A DNA stretch of 64,000 nucleotides from the NCBI RefSeq assembly GCF_007744515.1, contig NZ_CP036268.1, positions 4,050,088-4,114,087 on the forward strand, in the 5' to 3' direction. The position numbers and the translations under genes are program-made. Shown here piece after piece: positions 44,001 to 52,026 of this stretch. The number at the start of each line of letters is the position of its first letter. The stretch's first letter is position 1. The notes under the pieces were generated by a model that ran no database searches, had not been told where the DNA came from, and saw only the letters and a program-made list of their open reading frames with translations. The DNA comes from Stratiformator vulcanicus. Its GTDB lineage: Bacteria; Planctomycetota; Planctomycetia; Planctomycetales; Planctomycetaceae.

Positions 44001-44811
44001 CTCACTCGCCCTGATCGGGCGGATGTATATTTCGGGACGCCCGCCGGTGACCAACCTTTACAGCTCGGCCGTCTTCATCGGCTGGGGTGCCGTGCTGATG
44101 GGGTTAATTTGCGAACGGCTCTTCGGCATGGGCTTCGGCAACGCGGTTGCCGCGTCGGCCGGGGCGGCCACGCTGTTGATCGCCCAATCCCTCGCCGGAG
44201 ACGGCGACACCTTTACGGTGTTGCAGGCCGTGCTCGATACGCAGTTCTGGCTCGCAACGCACGTCGTGTGCATCTCGACCGGTTACATCGCCACCTATGT
44301 GGCGGGACTGTTCGGCGTGTTCTACATCTTGACCGGAATATTGACCCCGATGCTCCATCGCCCAGCGGGGACACAGACCACCAAGACGATCGGCCAGACC
44401 CTCGCGTCGATGATCTACGGGATCACGTGTGCTGCGATCTTCTTCAGCTTTGTCGGCACGGTCCTAGGCGGATTATGGGCCGATGACTCGTGGGGCCGGT
44501 TCTGGGGTTGGGACCCGAAAGAGAACGGGGCCCTCATGATCGTGCTCTGGAACGCGCTTGTGCTGCACGCCCGTTGGGATCGCGTCATCACCGATCGGGG
44601 CCTCGCGATGCTCGCGATCGCAGGCAATATCGTCGTCAGTTGGAGTTGGTACGGCGTCAACGAGCTCGGCGTCGGCCTGCACTCGTACGGCTTCACCGAA
44701 GGCGTGATGTTGGCCTTGGGAATCTTCGCCGCAAGCCAGTTGCTGCTGATTTCGTTCGGCTTTTTGCCGAAATCGACTTGGTGGAGCGACCGGGCCGCCA
44801 AAATGAAATGA
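41056..44811 (+). CDS. ccsBA: fused cytochrome c biogenesis protein ResB-CcsA (System II)
   Basis: 1251 residues. The N-terminal part is ResB/CcsB-like: first helix LASLKLTVVLFSLAVFIVFVGTLAQ, further helices to about 300, then a large extracytoplasmic domain and helix LPYVSCVVVGFGMIAHFVISLL. The C-terminal part from about 930 is CcsA/ResC, with the haem-handling WWD motif region FWGWDPKENGALMIVLWNALVLHARW (about 1146-1171) and conserved histidines H981 (MCVHSLALIG), in THVVCISTGY and in LHSYGF. System II attaches haem to apocytochromes outside the membrane. Fused CcsBA occurs in epsilonproteobacteria and Bacteroidetes; here the middle includes an extra 250-residue soluble region (about 640-930). 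Confidence 0.93.
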   Translation: MATNAPVSDAHSDAQPPGEQPREHTLASVAPQVEQFLKPLASLKLTVVLFSLAVFIVFVGTLAQHRKDIWDVVHEYFRCFVAWITIKDLFPVSFFGDLGIPEVLNFGAFEVPVAFPFPGGWLIGGLMFVNLMAAHAVRFKVQTKGPRLIAGLVTIALGSLLTYVVVTGGMDSVGLSENERADWELIWNVFRGGLLAATVALIGLSVRAGLKLSSGGSKPQFWLLTLSSGLFAAATAMTFALGDISPSATRILWQLIKALLVSAVLFIGCWLAFKKRAGIVLLHAGVVLLMFSELLVGLFAEEAQMQIREGQTKSYVEDIREIELVVVDKSGEETDRVVAIPESKIRPGATISHPELPYDILVDRLLPNSRLRKAASVDAENPATTGEGTDWIAIETRMGTGVDTDSKADVASGYVTLLEKNSGEPVETHLVSAWLADNEADTFEVGDTTYAIDLRFRRGYRPFTVTLNDVKKEDYVGTSTPRNYESVIHLVDPDAGTDREIRVWMNNPLRYGGETFYQSGYFQDPSTGIEYTTLQVTKNEGWMLPYVSCVVVGFGMIAHFVISLLRFMGKRVRDVNVTMAAQLRNDEPSDVPESDPAAIRIAGWALPALIVIVLGGYALSKMAPPSAVDDGYDLYRFGQIPVIYQGRPKPIDTLARNSLRQVIGNYETYNVPLAGDEYRTEPAIQWLLDLIANPTKAAEHRVFRIDNLELLDTLGLKMRKGLRYSLSEFQDAIFPPPNEDGTPSGPSDFFKEAQSANEQKENDASGLTVYQRKVLDLARKISYVGMLRGSFEPQTDLLTRSIQMGQGVDGFETLHEQFKTDRQPPLSAVVTSTREAEEQEDGKTIVVEKIDKEWETLGYAEVKALLADFRAQQTGEQSPPAHPTVTGWRKVVGAYIDENPDKFNAAVDELLAASETLPPETTRKKLGFEAYFNHAAPFFNCFVLYLMAFGLTLVGWLFSAFRAGRPIQASAFWLIAFTMCVHSLALIGRMYISGRPPVTNLYSSAVFIGWGAVLMGLICERLFGMGFGNAVAASAGAATLLIAQSLAGDGDTFTVLQAVLDTQFWLATHVVCISTGYIATYVAGLFGVFYILTGILTPMLHRPAGTQTTKTIGQTLASMIYGITCAAIFFSFVGTVLGGLWADDSWGRFWGWDPKENGALMIVLWNALVLHARWDRVITDRGLAMLAIAGNIVVSWSWYGVNELGVGLHSYGFTEGVMLALGIFAASQLLLISFGFLPKSTWWSDRAAKMK

Positions 44812-44820
44812 TCAATACGC

Positions 44821-44966
44821 ACAAGCCGCGCACGTAGTAAGCGGATCGAGCGAGGTGGAAGCGGACCACGAAATAAATCGATCGTCATGCACAAGCCGCG
44901 CACGTAGTAAGCGGATCGAGCGAGGAAACTTTTCCCCTTGATCCGCTTACTTCGTGCGCGGCTTGT
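44821..44966. repeat. family A palindromic element with extra half copy
   Basis: A left arm at 44821-44846 is repeated directly at 44891-44916 (ACAAGCCGCGCACGTAGTAA..., both followed by CGAGCGAGG), while the right arm occurs once at 44941-44966. The second left arm and the right arm make a near-perfect inverted repeat over 24 bases of spacer. It lies in the convergent spacer after the ccsBA stop. Confidence 0.88.
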
Positions 44967-44986
44967 TGCTTTGAGCCGCTCAGCGC

Positions 44987-45085
44987 CTACGTTTTGATCT
45001 TCGCCCGCTTCGAGCGGCGGGCTTGGGCGCTGGCGGGGCGTTTGCCGTGGTTGGCTTTTTTCAGTTTGCGTTGGGTCTTGGCCAT
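44987..45085 (-). CDS. bL37-like small ribosomal protein (putative)
   Basis: A 32-residue, very basic peptide: it starts MAKTQRKLKKANHGKRPASA and ends QARRSKRAKIKT, with TAG at 44987. The KKANHGKRPA core resembles actinobacterial 50S ribosomal protein bL37, whose 24 residues end in SKANHGKRPNA. The match is from memory and short, but a tiny Arg/Lys-rich protein with this motif is unlikely to arise by chance. The upstream region has only a weak ribosome site (GAGTAAGAATA). If correct it would be a component of the large ribosomal subunit. It sits alone between the ccsBA gene and the DUF1570 gene. Confirmation needs mass spectrometry or a family search. Confidence 0.62.
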   Translation of the reverse strand: MAKTQRKLKKANHGKRPASAQARRSKRAKIKT

Positions 45086-45160
45086 TATTCTTACTCGCTG
45101 ATGGAATGTTTCGGGTCGGGAAGTGTACGCAGCCGGGCGGCCTGCGCGAAGGGCACGGCA

Positions 45161-46348
45161 TTACCGGAGTCGCGACAGATACCGGCGAAAGGCGTCTTGC
45201 AGCTCGTCGACATCGCCGAAATGGGCCTCGAATTCGGCCCGGCGGGTCTCGGCATCGTCCCAAATCAGGCGGGGTTTCGAGCCGATCGCCTCCAGATATT
45301 CGCGGTACTTGCCCCGCCGCGCCTTCGCGAGGAAGTAAGTCAACGCCCAACTTTCGGCATATGCCGTGCGAGCGGTCGACGCGTCACGCAACGGGTCATC
45401 TGAAGAGATCAGTCTGTCGATATCGAGGCTTGCCCCGCGCAGCGCCGGCAGCCGGGCGCGATTGACGTCACCGATCGTGCGCCACCCGCTCGTCGAGCGC
45501 AGGTCGGGGGTTTCGCAGAACATCGCGAAACCCTCGGTCATCCACATCGGGTTATCGGCGTACCGTATGTGAACACCGCAATTGAACGCGATCTGATGCG
45601 TTGCTTCATGGATCACGGTCGCGACGTTTGCTGACGACGCGCTGAGCAACCGGTTCATCTCGGCTCGCGATTTAACTTGTCGCCCCCGAAATCGGGCCGA
45701 CAAATCGGAGAACACGATCCGATTCGAGCGGATCGAATAGTAGCCGATGGTCGTCGCCGCGGCGTCGCCGATGTCGGCGCGGGCATATTGGGCGAACGCC
45801 GCCTGATCGCTGAATATGATCGCAGCCAGCGGAAACTCCGGCTCGTGCAATTCGAGCGGGTCGCGATCCCAGTATCGCGTGAACACGTTCAAGAATCGCT
45901 CGAGCGTCGTCTCGCACCAGTCGGTGAACTCCGGTGCCGCGCTGCTGGCGATGACGTAGTGCTTGGTCTTGGATACGGAGAACTCTTCCCCAAATTCCTC
46001 TTGAAGCTTGCCGGCAAAATCATCGGCCGAAATCGGTTGGAAGGGCTGATCGAGATGCGTCCGGCTTACCATCGCCTTAGGGGTGACGTTCCACAGTTGG
46101 CCGTCAACGGCTTCGAGCAGAATCCCGCCATCGGCTGCTTCGACGATCACCCGTCCCGATTCTGCGATCTCCTTTCCGCCCGCCTTGAAGACGACTTCGG
46201 TCAGCGGTCGAGGTTCTTTAGCCAGTGCCGTTGTCGCGCTGAGACTGAAACAGAACGCCACCCACAACGTCAGAATCGACCACCGAGGGCGGGATTGGTT
46301 CGGCATTCGGCCATCGGAAGCCGCGGTAGTGGGAAATTGGGGCGGCAT
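45161..46348 (-). CDS. DUF1570 family secreted protein with HExxH motif
   Basis: 395 residues from ATG 46348, with GGAG 5 bases upstream. A hydrophobic segment (SILTLWVAFCFSLSATTALA, about 24-43) serves as signal peptide. The DUF1570 region has the zinc-metalloprotease-like motif VIHEATHQIAFNCG (H247-E-x-x-H251), preceded by IRSNRIVFSDLS and followed by MWMTEGFAMFCE (a potential third zinc ligand, Glu). The remaining sequence includes the YAESWALTYFLAKARRGKYREYLE helix. DUF1570 is a planctomycete-enriched family of predicted metallopeptidases; the substrate is unknown. It is divergent from the thioredoxin-domain gene at 46435, with only 86 bases between starts. Confidence 0.85.
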   Translation of the reverse strand: MPPQFPTTAASDGRMPNQSRPRWSILTLWVAFCFSLSATTALAKEPRPLTEVVFKAGGKEIAESGRVIVEAADGGILLEAVDGQLWNVTPKAMVSRTHLDQPFQPISADDFAGKLQEEFGEEFSVSKTKHYVIASSAAPEFTDWCETTLERFLNVFTRYWDRDPLELHEPEFPLAAIIFSDQAAFAQYARADIGDAAATTIGYYSIRSNRIVFSDLSARFRGRQVKSRAEMNRLLSASSANVATVIHEATHQIAFNCGVHIRYADNPMWMTEGFAMFCETPDLRSTSGWRTIGDVNRARLPALRGASLDIDRLISSDDPLRDASTARTAYAESWALTYFLAKARRGKYREYLEAIGSKPRLIWDDAETRRAEFEAHFGDVDELQDAFRRYLSRLR

Positions 46349-46434
46349 ATCGTCTCCGCGTGTTGAGCGGGCCAAGGGGGACTCCTACGATGCGCGTGAC
46401 CAAATGACCTTAACAACCGAGCCGTGACAATCCC

Positions 46435-48501
46435 ATGAGCGAAGCCGCAGACGCCTCCTCAAATCGCCTCGCCGAAGAGACGAGTCCTTACCTCCAGCAG
46501 CACGCGTCGAATCCCGTCGACTGGTATCCATGGGGGGAGGAAGCCCTGACGAAGGCTCGTGAGGAAGACAAACCGATCTTTCTTTCGATCGGCTACAGCG
46601 CCTGCCACTGGTGCCACGTCATGGAGCACGAGAGCTTCGAGAACGCCGACATCGCGGCGGTGATGAATGAGAACTTTGTCTGCATCAAGGTCGATCGCGA
46701 AGAGCGGCCCGACCTCGATCAGATTTACATGAACGCCGTCGTGGCGATGACCGGTCACGGTGGCTGGCCGATGTCGGTCTTCCTGATGCCCGACCGTCGG
46801 CCGTTCTTCGGCGGCACCTATTGGCCGCCGACGTCCCGCATGAACATGCCGGGCTTTCGCGACATCCTCACGCACATTCATCGCGCCTGGGTCGATCGCC
46901 GCGGCGACGTCGAAAACGGGGCGGCGGAACTGACCAATGCCGTGGCCACGATGTCGGTTCCCGATGACAAGCCGCAGCAGCTCGGGATCGGCGCACTCCA
47001 AAACGCCATGCAGAAACTGGTGCGCTCCGCCGACCGAGAGCACGGCGGCTTCGGTCGCGCCCCAAAATTCCCGCACGCGATGGACCTGCGGGTGCTGCTG
47101 CGGTGCTATAAGCGATTCGGCAATGACGAGGCATTGGAGGTCGTGAACCTCACGCTCGACAAGATGGCCCGCGGCGGCATTTACGACCACCTCGGCGGCG
47201 GCTTTCACCGCTACGCGACCGATGCCAAATGGCTCGTGCCACACTTCGAGAAAATGCTCTACGACAACGCGCTACTCGTACCCACATATTTGGAGGCTTA
47301 TCAGGCGACGGGCAACGAACAATACGCCCGCGTGGTCTGGGAGACCTGCGACTATGTACTTCGCGAGATGACCTCATCCGAGGGAGGATTTTTCAGCACG
47401 CAGGATGCCGATAGCGAAGGGGAAGAGGGCAAGTTCTTCGTCTGGTCGAAGCAGGAGATTGATTTTTATCTCGCCGATCACGAGGAAGACTCTGGTGTGT
47501 TCAATTGGGCGTACGGCGTGACCGAAAAGGGAAATTGGGAAGGCAAGTCGATTCTGGAACGTCAACCTTACACTGCTGAGGAAGATACACCTTTCGGCCT
47601 CGATGCTGCCGGACTCGAACGGGTGCTAGAAGAGCTTCGTTCCCAATTGTTCAACGCCCGCGAGTCCCGGATCCACCCCGGCCGCGATGAGAAAGTCCTC
47701 ACCGGCTGGAACGGCTTAATGATCGCCGCGATGGCCCAAGCGGGGGCGGTGCTCAATGACGAGCGATACACCCAAGCCGCCGCCTCGGCGGCGAAGTTCG
47801 TTCTTAAGAATCTCGTCAAAGAGGACCGCCTGCTGCACGCTTATAAAGACGGCCGATCCCGGTTCAACGCGTACCTTGACGATTACGCCTGCCTGATCGA
47901 CGGGCTTGTTGAACTGTATCAAGCGAACTTCGACGAACGCTGGATTACCGAAGCGGTCCAGCTCGCCGAGCAGATGATCGCTCGCTACGCGGACGAAGAG
48001 GCAGGCGGGTTCTTTTACACGGCGGTGGACCACGAGGAGTTGATCGTTCGGCAGAAGGACGCCCAAGACAATGCGACCCCCGCGGGTAACACGATGGCGG
48101 CGACGGCGCTGCTCAAGCTCGCCCGCCTCACGACACGGACCGATTTCGAAGACCGAGCCATCGGCACGCTCGATGCGATCTCAGGCGTGGTTGCTTCATC
48201 GCCACTCGCCGCCGGGCAGGGGCTGATCGCCCTCGATTTTCTCCTCGGTCCGACGCAGGAGATCGTGATCGTCGACCCCAATCAATCGGAGGAAGGGAAC
48301 GAGATGGTCGCCGAGGTTCGGAAAGGCTTCCGCCCTAATCAGGTCCTCGTCCGCACCACCGGCGACACCGAAGGCCCGCTGAAAACGCTGATCCGCGGCA
48401 AGGCTTCACCAGATGGGAAGACGAAAGCGTTCGTTTGTGAGAAGGGCGTGTGTCACGAGCCGGTGGGCGATGTTGCGTCATTGAAGGCGCAACTCTCTTG
48501 A
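46435..48501 (+). CDS. YyaL/SSP411-like thioredoxin-domain protein (DUF255)
   Basis: 688 residues. The N-terminal thioredoxin-like DUF255 domain has C57-H-W-C60 in [20 protein letters not shown], followed by [14 protein letters not shown] and [12 protein letters not shown]. The rest is an alpha/alpha-toroid resembling N-acylglucosamine 2-epimerase folds, with repeats such as [31 protein letters not shown] and [17 protein letters not shown]. Human SPATA20 and bacterial YyaL belong here. The biochemical role is not established. The family is near-universal among such bacteria and often found as a single gene, as here. The 5' end overlaps no other gene and the start is the usual family opening ([20 protein letters not shown]). 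Confidence 0.93.
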   Translation: MSEAADASSNRLAEETSPYLQQHASNPVDWYPWGEEALTKAREEDKPIFLSIGYSACHWCHVMEHESFENADIAAVMNENFVCIKVDREERPDLDQIYMNAVVAMTGHGGWPMSVFLMPDRRPFFGGTYWPPTSRMNMPGFRDILTHIHRAWVDRRGDVENGAAELTNAVATMSVPDDKPQQLGIGALQNAMQKLVRSADREHGGFGRAPKFPHAMDLRVLLRCYKRFGNDEALEVVNLTLDKMARGGIYDHLGGGFHRYATDAKWLVPHFEKMLYDNALLVPTYLEAYQATGNEQYARVVWETCDYVLREMTSSEGGFFSTQDADSEGEEGKFFVWSKQEIDFYLADHEEDSGVFNWAYGVTEKGNWEGKSILERQPYTAEEDTPFGLDAAGLERVLEELRSQLFNARESRIHPGRDEKVLTGWNGLMIAAMAQAGAVLNDERYTQAAASAAKFVLKNLVKEDRLLHAYKDGRSRFNAYLDDYACLIDGLVELYQANFDERWITEAVQLAEQMIARYADEEAGGFFYTAVDHEELIVRQKDAQDNATPAGNTMAATALLKLARLTTRTDFEDRAIGTLDAISGVVASSPLAAGQGLIALDFLLGPTQEIVIVDPNQSEEGNEMVAEVRKGFRPNQVLVRTTGDTEGPLKTLIRGKASPDGKTKAFVCEKGVCHEPVGDVASLKAQLS

Positions 48502-48550
48502 TTTGCCAGTAGTGAGAACGTCTCGCTTGGGGCGCTGCCGAGTGATTGAG

Positions 48551-48576
48551 TCCCTTGCTGGCGCTGCGGGCTTGTT
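48551..48576. repeat. family B half element
   Basis: TCCCTTGCTGGCGCTGCGGG and following CTTGTT match the right arm at 3613-3638 with a single change. The left arm is degraded beyond clear recognition upstream. It lies between the convergent YyaL-like and LRR genes, the same placement as the complete copy. Confidence 0.75.
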
Positions 48577-48592
48577 TTGCCGATATCTGCCA

Positions 48593-49975
48593 CTAATAGA
48601 TCACCTGCAGGCCCGGCCTTTCTTCTTTTAATTGATCAATCGCCTCTCGCGTGACGCTCGTCGTTCTCACGTCGAGCTTTGTCAGTGCCGGCAGATCGGC
48701 GACGACTTCTATGCCAGCATCGGTCACGCCCGTTTCTGCGAGATTGAGTGACTCCAGTTGATCGAGCGTGAGCAGTTTCTTGAGCCCGTCATCCGTCACC
48801 TGGGTCAGTTGCAGGTCGAGGTCCTTCAGTTTTTTGAATCCGGCGATGGTATCGAGCGCCGCATCGGTCGTCTTGGTCGACCACAAACCGAGAACTTCCA
48901 ATTGAGTCAGCGGGGCGAGATGGGCCACTCCCTCATCGCCGATGAAGCACTCGGCCAGTTCGAGCACCCTGAGATTTTCGAACTCCCCAACGGTCGCCAG
49001 ACCGGCGTCGGTGACCGTGGTATCTCGCAAATTCAACCAGTTCAGGTTGGCTTTCCCCTTCAGAAATTCAAGACCCTCATCCCCCACAAAACACCGCATC
49101 AAGTCGATGCGTTCGAGCTTCGGAAAATTCTCGAGTCCCGCCAGCGTGTCGTCACTGATCCCCGTATCGCTGAGTTGGAGGACCCGCAACTCCTTAAACG
49201 GAGCGAGCGGTGTGACGGGATCGAAGAAATAGGGGCCGACGGCGTTGACCATTGTGATCGGTTGGTCGGGATTCAGTTTGGCCAAACCGGCATCGGTCAC
49301 TTGCGATGACTCGAGTTTGATCGCGGCGAGGGACGGAATGTTGCCGACGTGCACCATCCCGGCATCCCCGATGTTGGTGAAGCGGATGTCGACATCCTTG
49401 AGCTTTTCGAACGTCGTCAGGTGAACCAGTCCGTCGTCCGTGACGTTGGTCCGCCGCAGATTGATCGCCCTCAGATTCTCAAGCGGCGCAATCGCTTCGA
49501 GTCCGGCATCCCCGGCTCCTGTATTCATCAAGCCGAGAACCGACACCCCGTCGAGTTCCGCCACCGTTTCGAGGCCTTCGTCGGTGAACGTCGGACCGCG
49601 TAGTTCCAATCGCCCCAACTCGGGAAAGGCCTTGAGCAACACGAGATGCTCATCGCCGGCACTGCTGGTTTCGAGCAGCTCAACGAAGACGACCTCGCCG
49701 TCGGCATTTCTCGTCAGCTTACCATTGAGCGACTCCAGGTAGGTCGAAATGTATTGCGCGGCATCATCTTCCGTCGCGGCAGCCGGCGTTGCGATTGCTG
49801 CTTCGGCGATGGCCAGTTCAGCTTCAAGGCGTTCGTTCTGCGTAATCGCCTGCTGCAACTGCGCTTCGAGCAAGCTGCTCCGCCGGTCTGAGCATCCCGC
49901 AGTCAACAGCAGGGCGACGGCGATGGAGAGTGGAATCGGGCCGGAAAAACCACGGAGTCGGAGCGACAAAGTCAT
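48593..49975 (-). CDS. leucine-rich-repeat lipoprotein
   Basis: 460 residues. The signal peptide SIAVALLLTAGC has lipobox LTAGC. A coiled-coil-like stretch follows (LLEAQLQQAITQNERLEAELAIAEAAI, about 35-61). From about 125 to the end there are about a dozen LRR units of the type LxxLDLxxTxVTDDGLxxL (for example LRAINLRRTNVTDDGLVHLTTFEKL and LKDLDLQLTQVTDDGLKKLLTL). This form, with TxVTDxGL, is common in planctomycetes. It probably mediates protein contacts at the cell surface or envelope; the ligand is unknown. A half copy of the family B palindrome lies past its stop. It is divergent from the methyltransferase gene. Confidence 0.87.
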   Translation of the reverse strand: MTLSLRLRGFSGPIPLSIAVALLLTAGCSDRRSSLLEAQLQQAITQNERLEAELAIAEAAIATPAAATEDDAAQYISTYLESLNGKLTRNADGEVVFVELLETSSAGDEHLVLLKAFPELGRLELRGPTFTDEGLETVAELDGVSVLGLMNTGAGDAGLEAIAPLENLRAINLRRTNVTDDGLVHLTTFEKLKDVDIRFTNIGDAGMVHVGNIPSLAAIKLESSQVTDAGLAKLNPDQPITMVNAVGPYFFDPVTPLAPFKELRVLQLSDTGISDDTLAGLENFPKLERIDLMRCFVGDEGLEFLKGKANLNWLNLRDTTVTDAGLATVGEFENLRVLELAECFIGDEGVAHLAPLTQLEVLGLWSTKTTDAALDTIAGFKKLKDLDLQLTQVTDDGLKKLLTLDQLESLNLAETGVTDAGIEVVADLPALTKLDVRTTSVTREAIDQLKEERPGLQVIY

Positions 49976-50242
49976 TGCGATTCGGGGGTGCTATGCGAGG
50001 AGGGAAAATCGTGGCCCATCAGACGATTTCGGGCCGTTCGCTGGAGAATGGAGCGTAACCCCGCATCGGGGGTTCTCGCAAACGTCCTTGTTTCACCGTC
50101 GCGATCGCAGACATGGGGGAACCGCCGTCACTTTCAGACCTGCCGCACCGCGAAATTTCTCCTGTTGCCACGAATGGAAGAAAAATCGGTCGTGGCCGAA
50201 TATTCGCTCCCGCCTAAAACTCTTCACACAGTTCGGGGTTCG

Positions 50243-50247
50243 AGGAG
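50243..50247 (+). promoter_or_regulatory. ribosome site that decides the methyltransferase start
   Basis: AGGAG is two bases before ATG 50250 but eight before ATG 50256, so translation most likely begins at 50256. Both ATGs are in the same frame. Confidence 0.55.
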
Positions 50248-50255
50248 TCATGGTC

Positions 50256-50975
50256 ATGACGGGTCAAGCCACAATGCTTCAGCGGCAATTGGAAGACGAG
50301 TTCTCTGAGTCGTCTGAAGAAGCGCTCACCTACGACAAGATGGACCATGACGCGGTCAATCAGGCGTTCGTGGACGAATTCCTCGCTGCGGTCGAGTCTC
50401 AAGGCCTCGGGCCGCGGCTGCATGACGGCGTGAATCCGCTGACGCTCGTCGACGTCGGCACTGGCACCGCTCGCATCCCGATTAACCTCGCCCGACGGCC
50501 GCTGTTCGTGAAACCGATTGTGGTCGACGCGTCCGAGGCGATGCTCAAGCTGGCCAAGCTCAACATCTACGCCAGCGGATTGCAGGCGAATATTGTGCTC
50601 AAGCAGGCCAACGCCCACGAATTGCCGTTCGATGATCAGCAATTTGACGCGTTGATGAGCAACAGCCTGATTCATCACATCCCCAAACCCTCAGCCGTGT
50701 TTGCCGAGATGCTCCGGGTGCTCAAGCCCGGCGGGCTGATCTTCGTCCGCGACCTCGCCCGTCCCGAATCAACCGAGGGCGTCGAAGAATTAGTCGCGAA
50801 GCACGCCGCCGAGGAGACCGAAGAAGCGCAGCAGCTCTTCCGCCAATCGCTGCAAGCGGCACTCACGGTTGACGAAGTTGCCTCGATGCTCAAAGAGCAG
50901 GGCGTCGATCCTGGCCTCGTCACGATGTCCTCGGATCGCCATTGGACGATCGCCGGACTCGTAAAGCCGGTCTGA
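50256..50975 (+). CDS. class I SAM-dependent methyltransferase
   Basis: 239 residues. Motif I of the Rossmann methyltransferase fold is VDVGTGTARIPINLA (about 66-80). Post-I DASEAMLKLAK follows, then motif II-III region ANAHELPFDDQQFDALMSNSLIHHI and motif IV-like LRVLKPGGLIFVRDLARP. The family resembles UbiE/methyltransferase 11 proteins acting on small molecules. The N-terminal 60 residues (DKMDHDAVNQAFVDEFLAAVESQ) are typical of a group of planctomycete/cyanobacterial methyltransferases. Substrate unknown. The gene starts far from the LRR gene on the opposite strand, with a likely divergent promoter in the 280 bases between. Confidence 0.88.
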   Translation: MTGQATMLQRQLEDEFSESSEEALTYDKMDHDAVNQAFVDEFLAAVESQGLGPRLHDGVNPLTLVDVGTGTARIPINLARRPLFVKPIVVDASEAMLKLAKLNIYASGLQANIVLKQANAHELPFDDQQFDALMSNSLIHHIPKPSAVFAEMLRVLKPGGLIFVRDLARPESTEGVEELVAKHAAEETEEAQQLFRQSLQAALTVDEVASMLKEQGVDPGLVTMSSDRHWTIAGLVKPV

Positions 50976-51207
50976 GGCGAATTGCTGATTGAAGGCCGCA
51001 GGTCTAGGCGGCGAATCCGCTCACTCCGCGAATATCTCTCAATGGAGAGCCCCGGCATATCGCCGGGGTTGCTCCGACGTATCGCGACATCTTGAGTTCA
51101 AGGCGGGCAATCTCCCGAAAATTTTCGGTTGAGAGAGCGATTCGTTCCGATAATCCGACCTTCGCCCCTGCCGATCGGAATTTCGCCGCTTCCGAACTGA
51201 AGGTCGT

Positions 51208-51235
51208 TTGACAGTCACAAGCCGCGACCTAAGTT
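51208..51235 (+). promoter_or_regulatory. possible sigma-70 promoter for the pilus operon
   Basis: TTGACA (51208-51213) is perfect; TAAGTT (51230-51235) after 16 bases matches TATAAT at three positions only. If used, transcripts would carry a leader of about 200 bases including the structure at 51332. Confidence 0.35.
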
Positions 51236-51331
51236 TGCCGGAACTCGCCGCTGCGACCCGAACTTCGGAGTCGGACACGACGGGTTTCGCAGCGAACCGA
51301 TTTCACCCGGTTCGACGCAACGATTCAGTCT

Positions 51332-51390
51332 GCGACACGGCGGGGAAAGCTGGGAGCTTTGAGGGGATCCCGCCGTGTCGCTTTTCCTTT
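51332..51390 (+). promoter_or_regulatory. structured leader/terminator-like hairpin before pseudopilin operon
   Basis: GCGACACGGCGGG (51332-51344) pairs perfectly with CCCGCCGTGTCGC (51369-51381), 13 bp, and an inner hairpin AAAGCT-GGG-AGCTTT sits in the loop. TTTTCCTTT follows directly, 49 bases before ATG 51439. The layout is that of an intrinsic terminator in the 5' leader, so premature termination could control the operon. It does not match a riboswitch class I know. Alternatively it ends the transcript of the methyltransferase gene 357 bases upstream. Confidence 0.6.
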
Positions 51391-51438
51391 CGGCGCATCG
51401 ATCGTGTCGAATCGGTCGCGCACTGCCGGAACTCTCCA

Positions 51439-52026
51439 ATGGCGGCTCCCTCCCGCACAATTCGATCTCGCCGCGGCCTTTCTCTGATGGAAGTCGCCGT
51501 CGCCATCGCCGTGACATCGATTGCCGGCGCGGCCCTGCTGACGTCCCTGACCGCCGCAGTACGCACCAGCACACTCCTCGCTCAGCGACAGTGTGCTTCA
51601 GGTCTGGCGACGCAACTGCTTGACGAGATCACGCGATTGCCGGTCGACGCGAATGCGGCGGCGGCCCCTTTGGGAAATCGCAACGGCTACACCGCGGTTG
51701 ATCATTTTGATGGCTGGACCGCGACGCCGCCGCTCGACGCTTACGGACGACAGATCGGCTCAGAAGAGGCGGTTCAGATTGATGCGACGGCAGCGCGGCC
51801 GCTCGCGCTGCGGGCCGATACCGAACTGATGGCGAAATTGACGCGATCGGCAAGCGTCGAACGCGTTCAGCAAAACGGCGCCGGGGGATGGGAAACGGTC
51901 TCCGATTCCATCGATACCCCGTACCGCCGCGTGACCGTCGTGGTCTCAATCACCGAAGGGACAAACGTGCCGAAACCGCTCGCCACACAGAGCCGGATCG
52001 TCAGCGAGGTGACTAGTGCCCCGTAA
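51439..52026 (+). CDS. type II secretion/type IV pilus minor pseudopilin (GspI-like)
   Basis: 195 residues from ATG 51439. The prepilin leader ends at RSRRG|LSLMEVAVAIAVTSIAGAALL, with Gly at -1 and Glu at +5 as expected for processing by prepilin peptidase. A Thr-rich helical spine and a globular beta domain follow. Its position ahead of GspJ- and GspK-like genes and its short length suggest the GspI slot. It starts the ten-gene operon. The start was chosen because the preceding frame lacks a signal and ATG 51439 puts the cleavage site near residue 14. Confidence 0.75.
   Translation: MAAPSRTIRSRRGLSLMEVAVAIAVTSIAGAALLTSLTAAVRTSTLLAQRQCASGLATQLLDEITRLPVDANAAAAPLGNRNGYTAVDHFDGWTATPPLDAYGRQIGSEEAVQIDATAARPLALRADTELMAKLTRSASVERVQQNGAGGWETVSDSIDTPYRRVTVVVSITEGTNVPKPLATQSRIVSEVTSAP

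Larger units (their letters stand above)
50976..51438. other. region between methyltransferase and pseudopilin operon
   Basis: 463 bases without a gene. It holds a GC hairpin at 51050-51068 (CCCCGGC-ATATC-GCCGGGG), a possible promoter at 51208-51235 and a strong structured leader at 51332-51390 before the first pseudopilin gene. Confidence 0.55.

Noticed and set aside
49749-50249. N-terminal extension of the methyltransferase frame
   Set aside because: It is basic and Arg/Ser rich, has no fold and overlaps the divergent LRR gene; AGGAG at 50243 supports the internal ATG.
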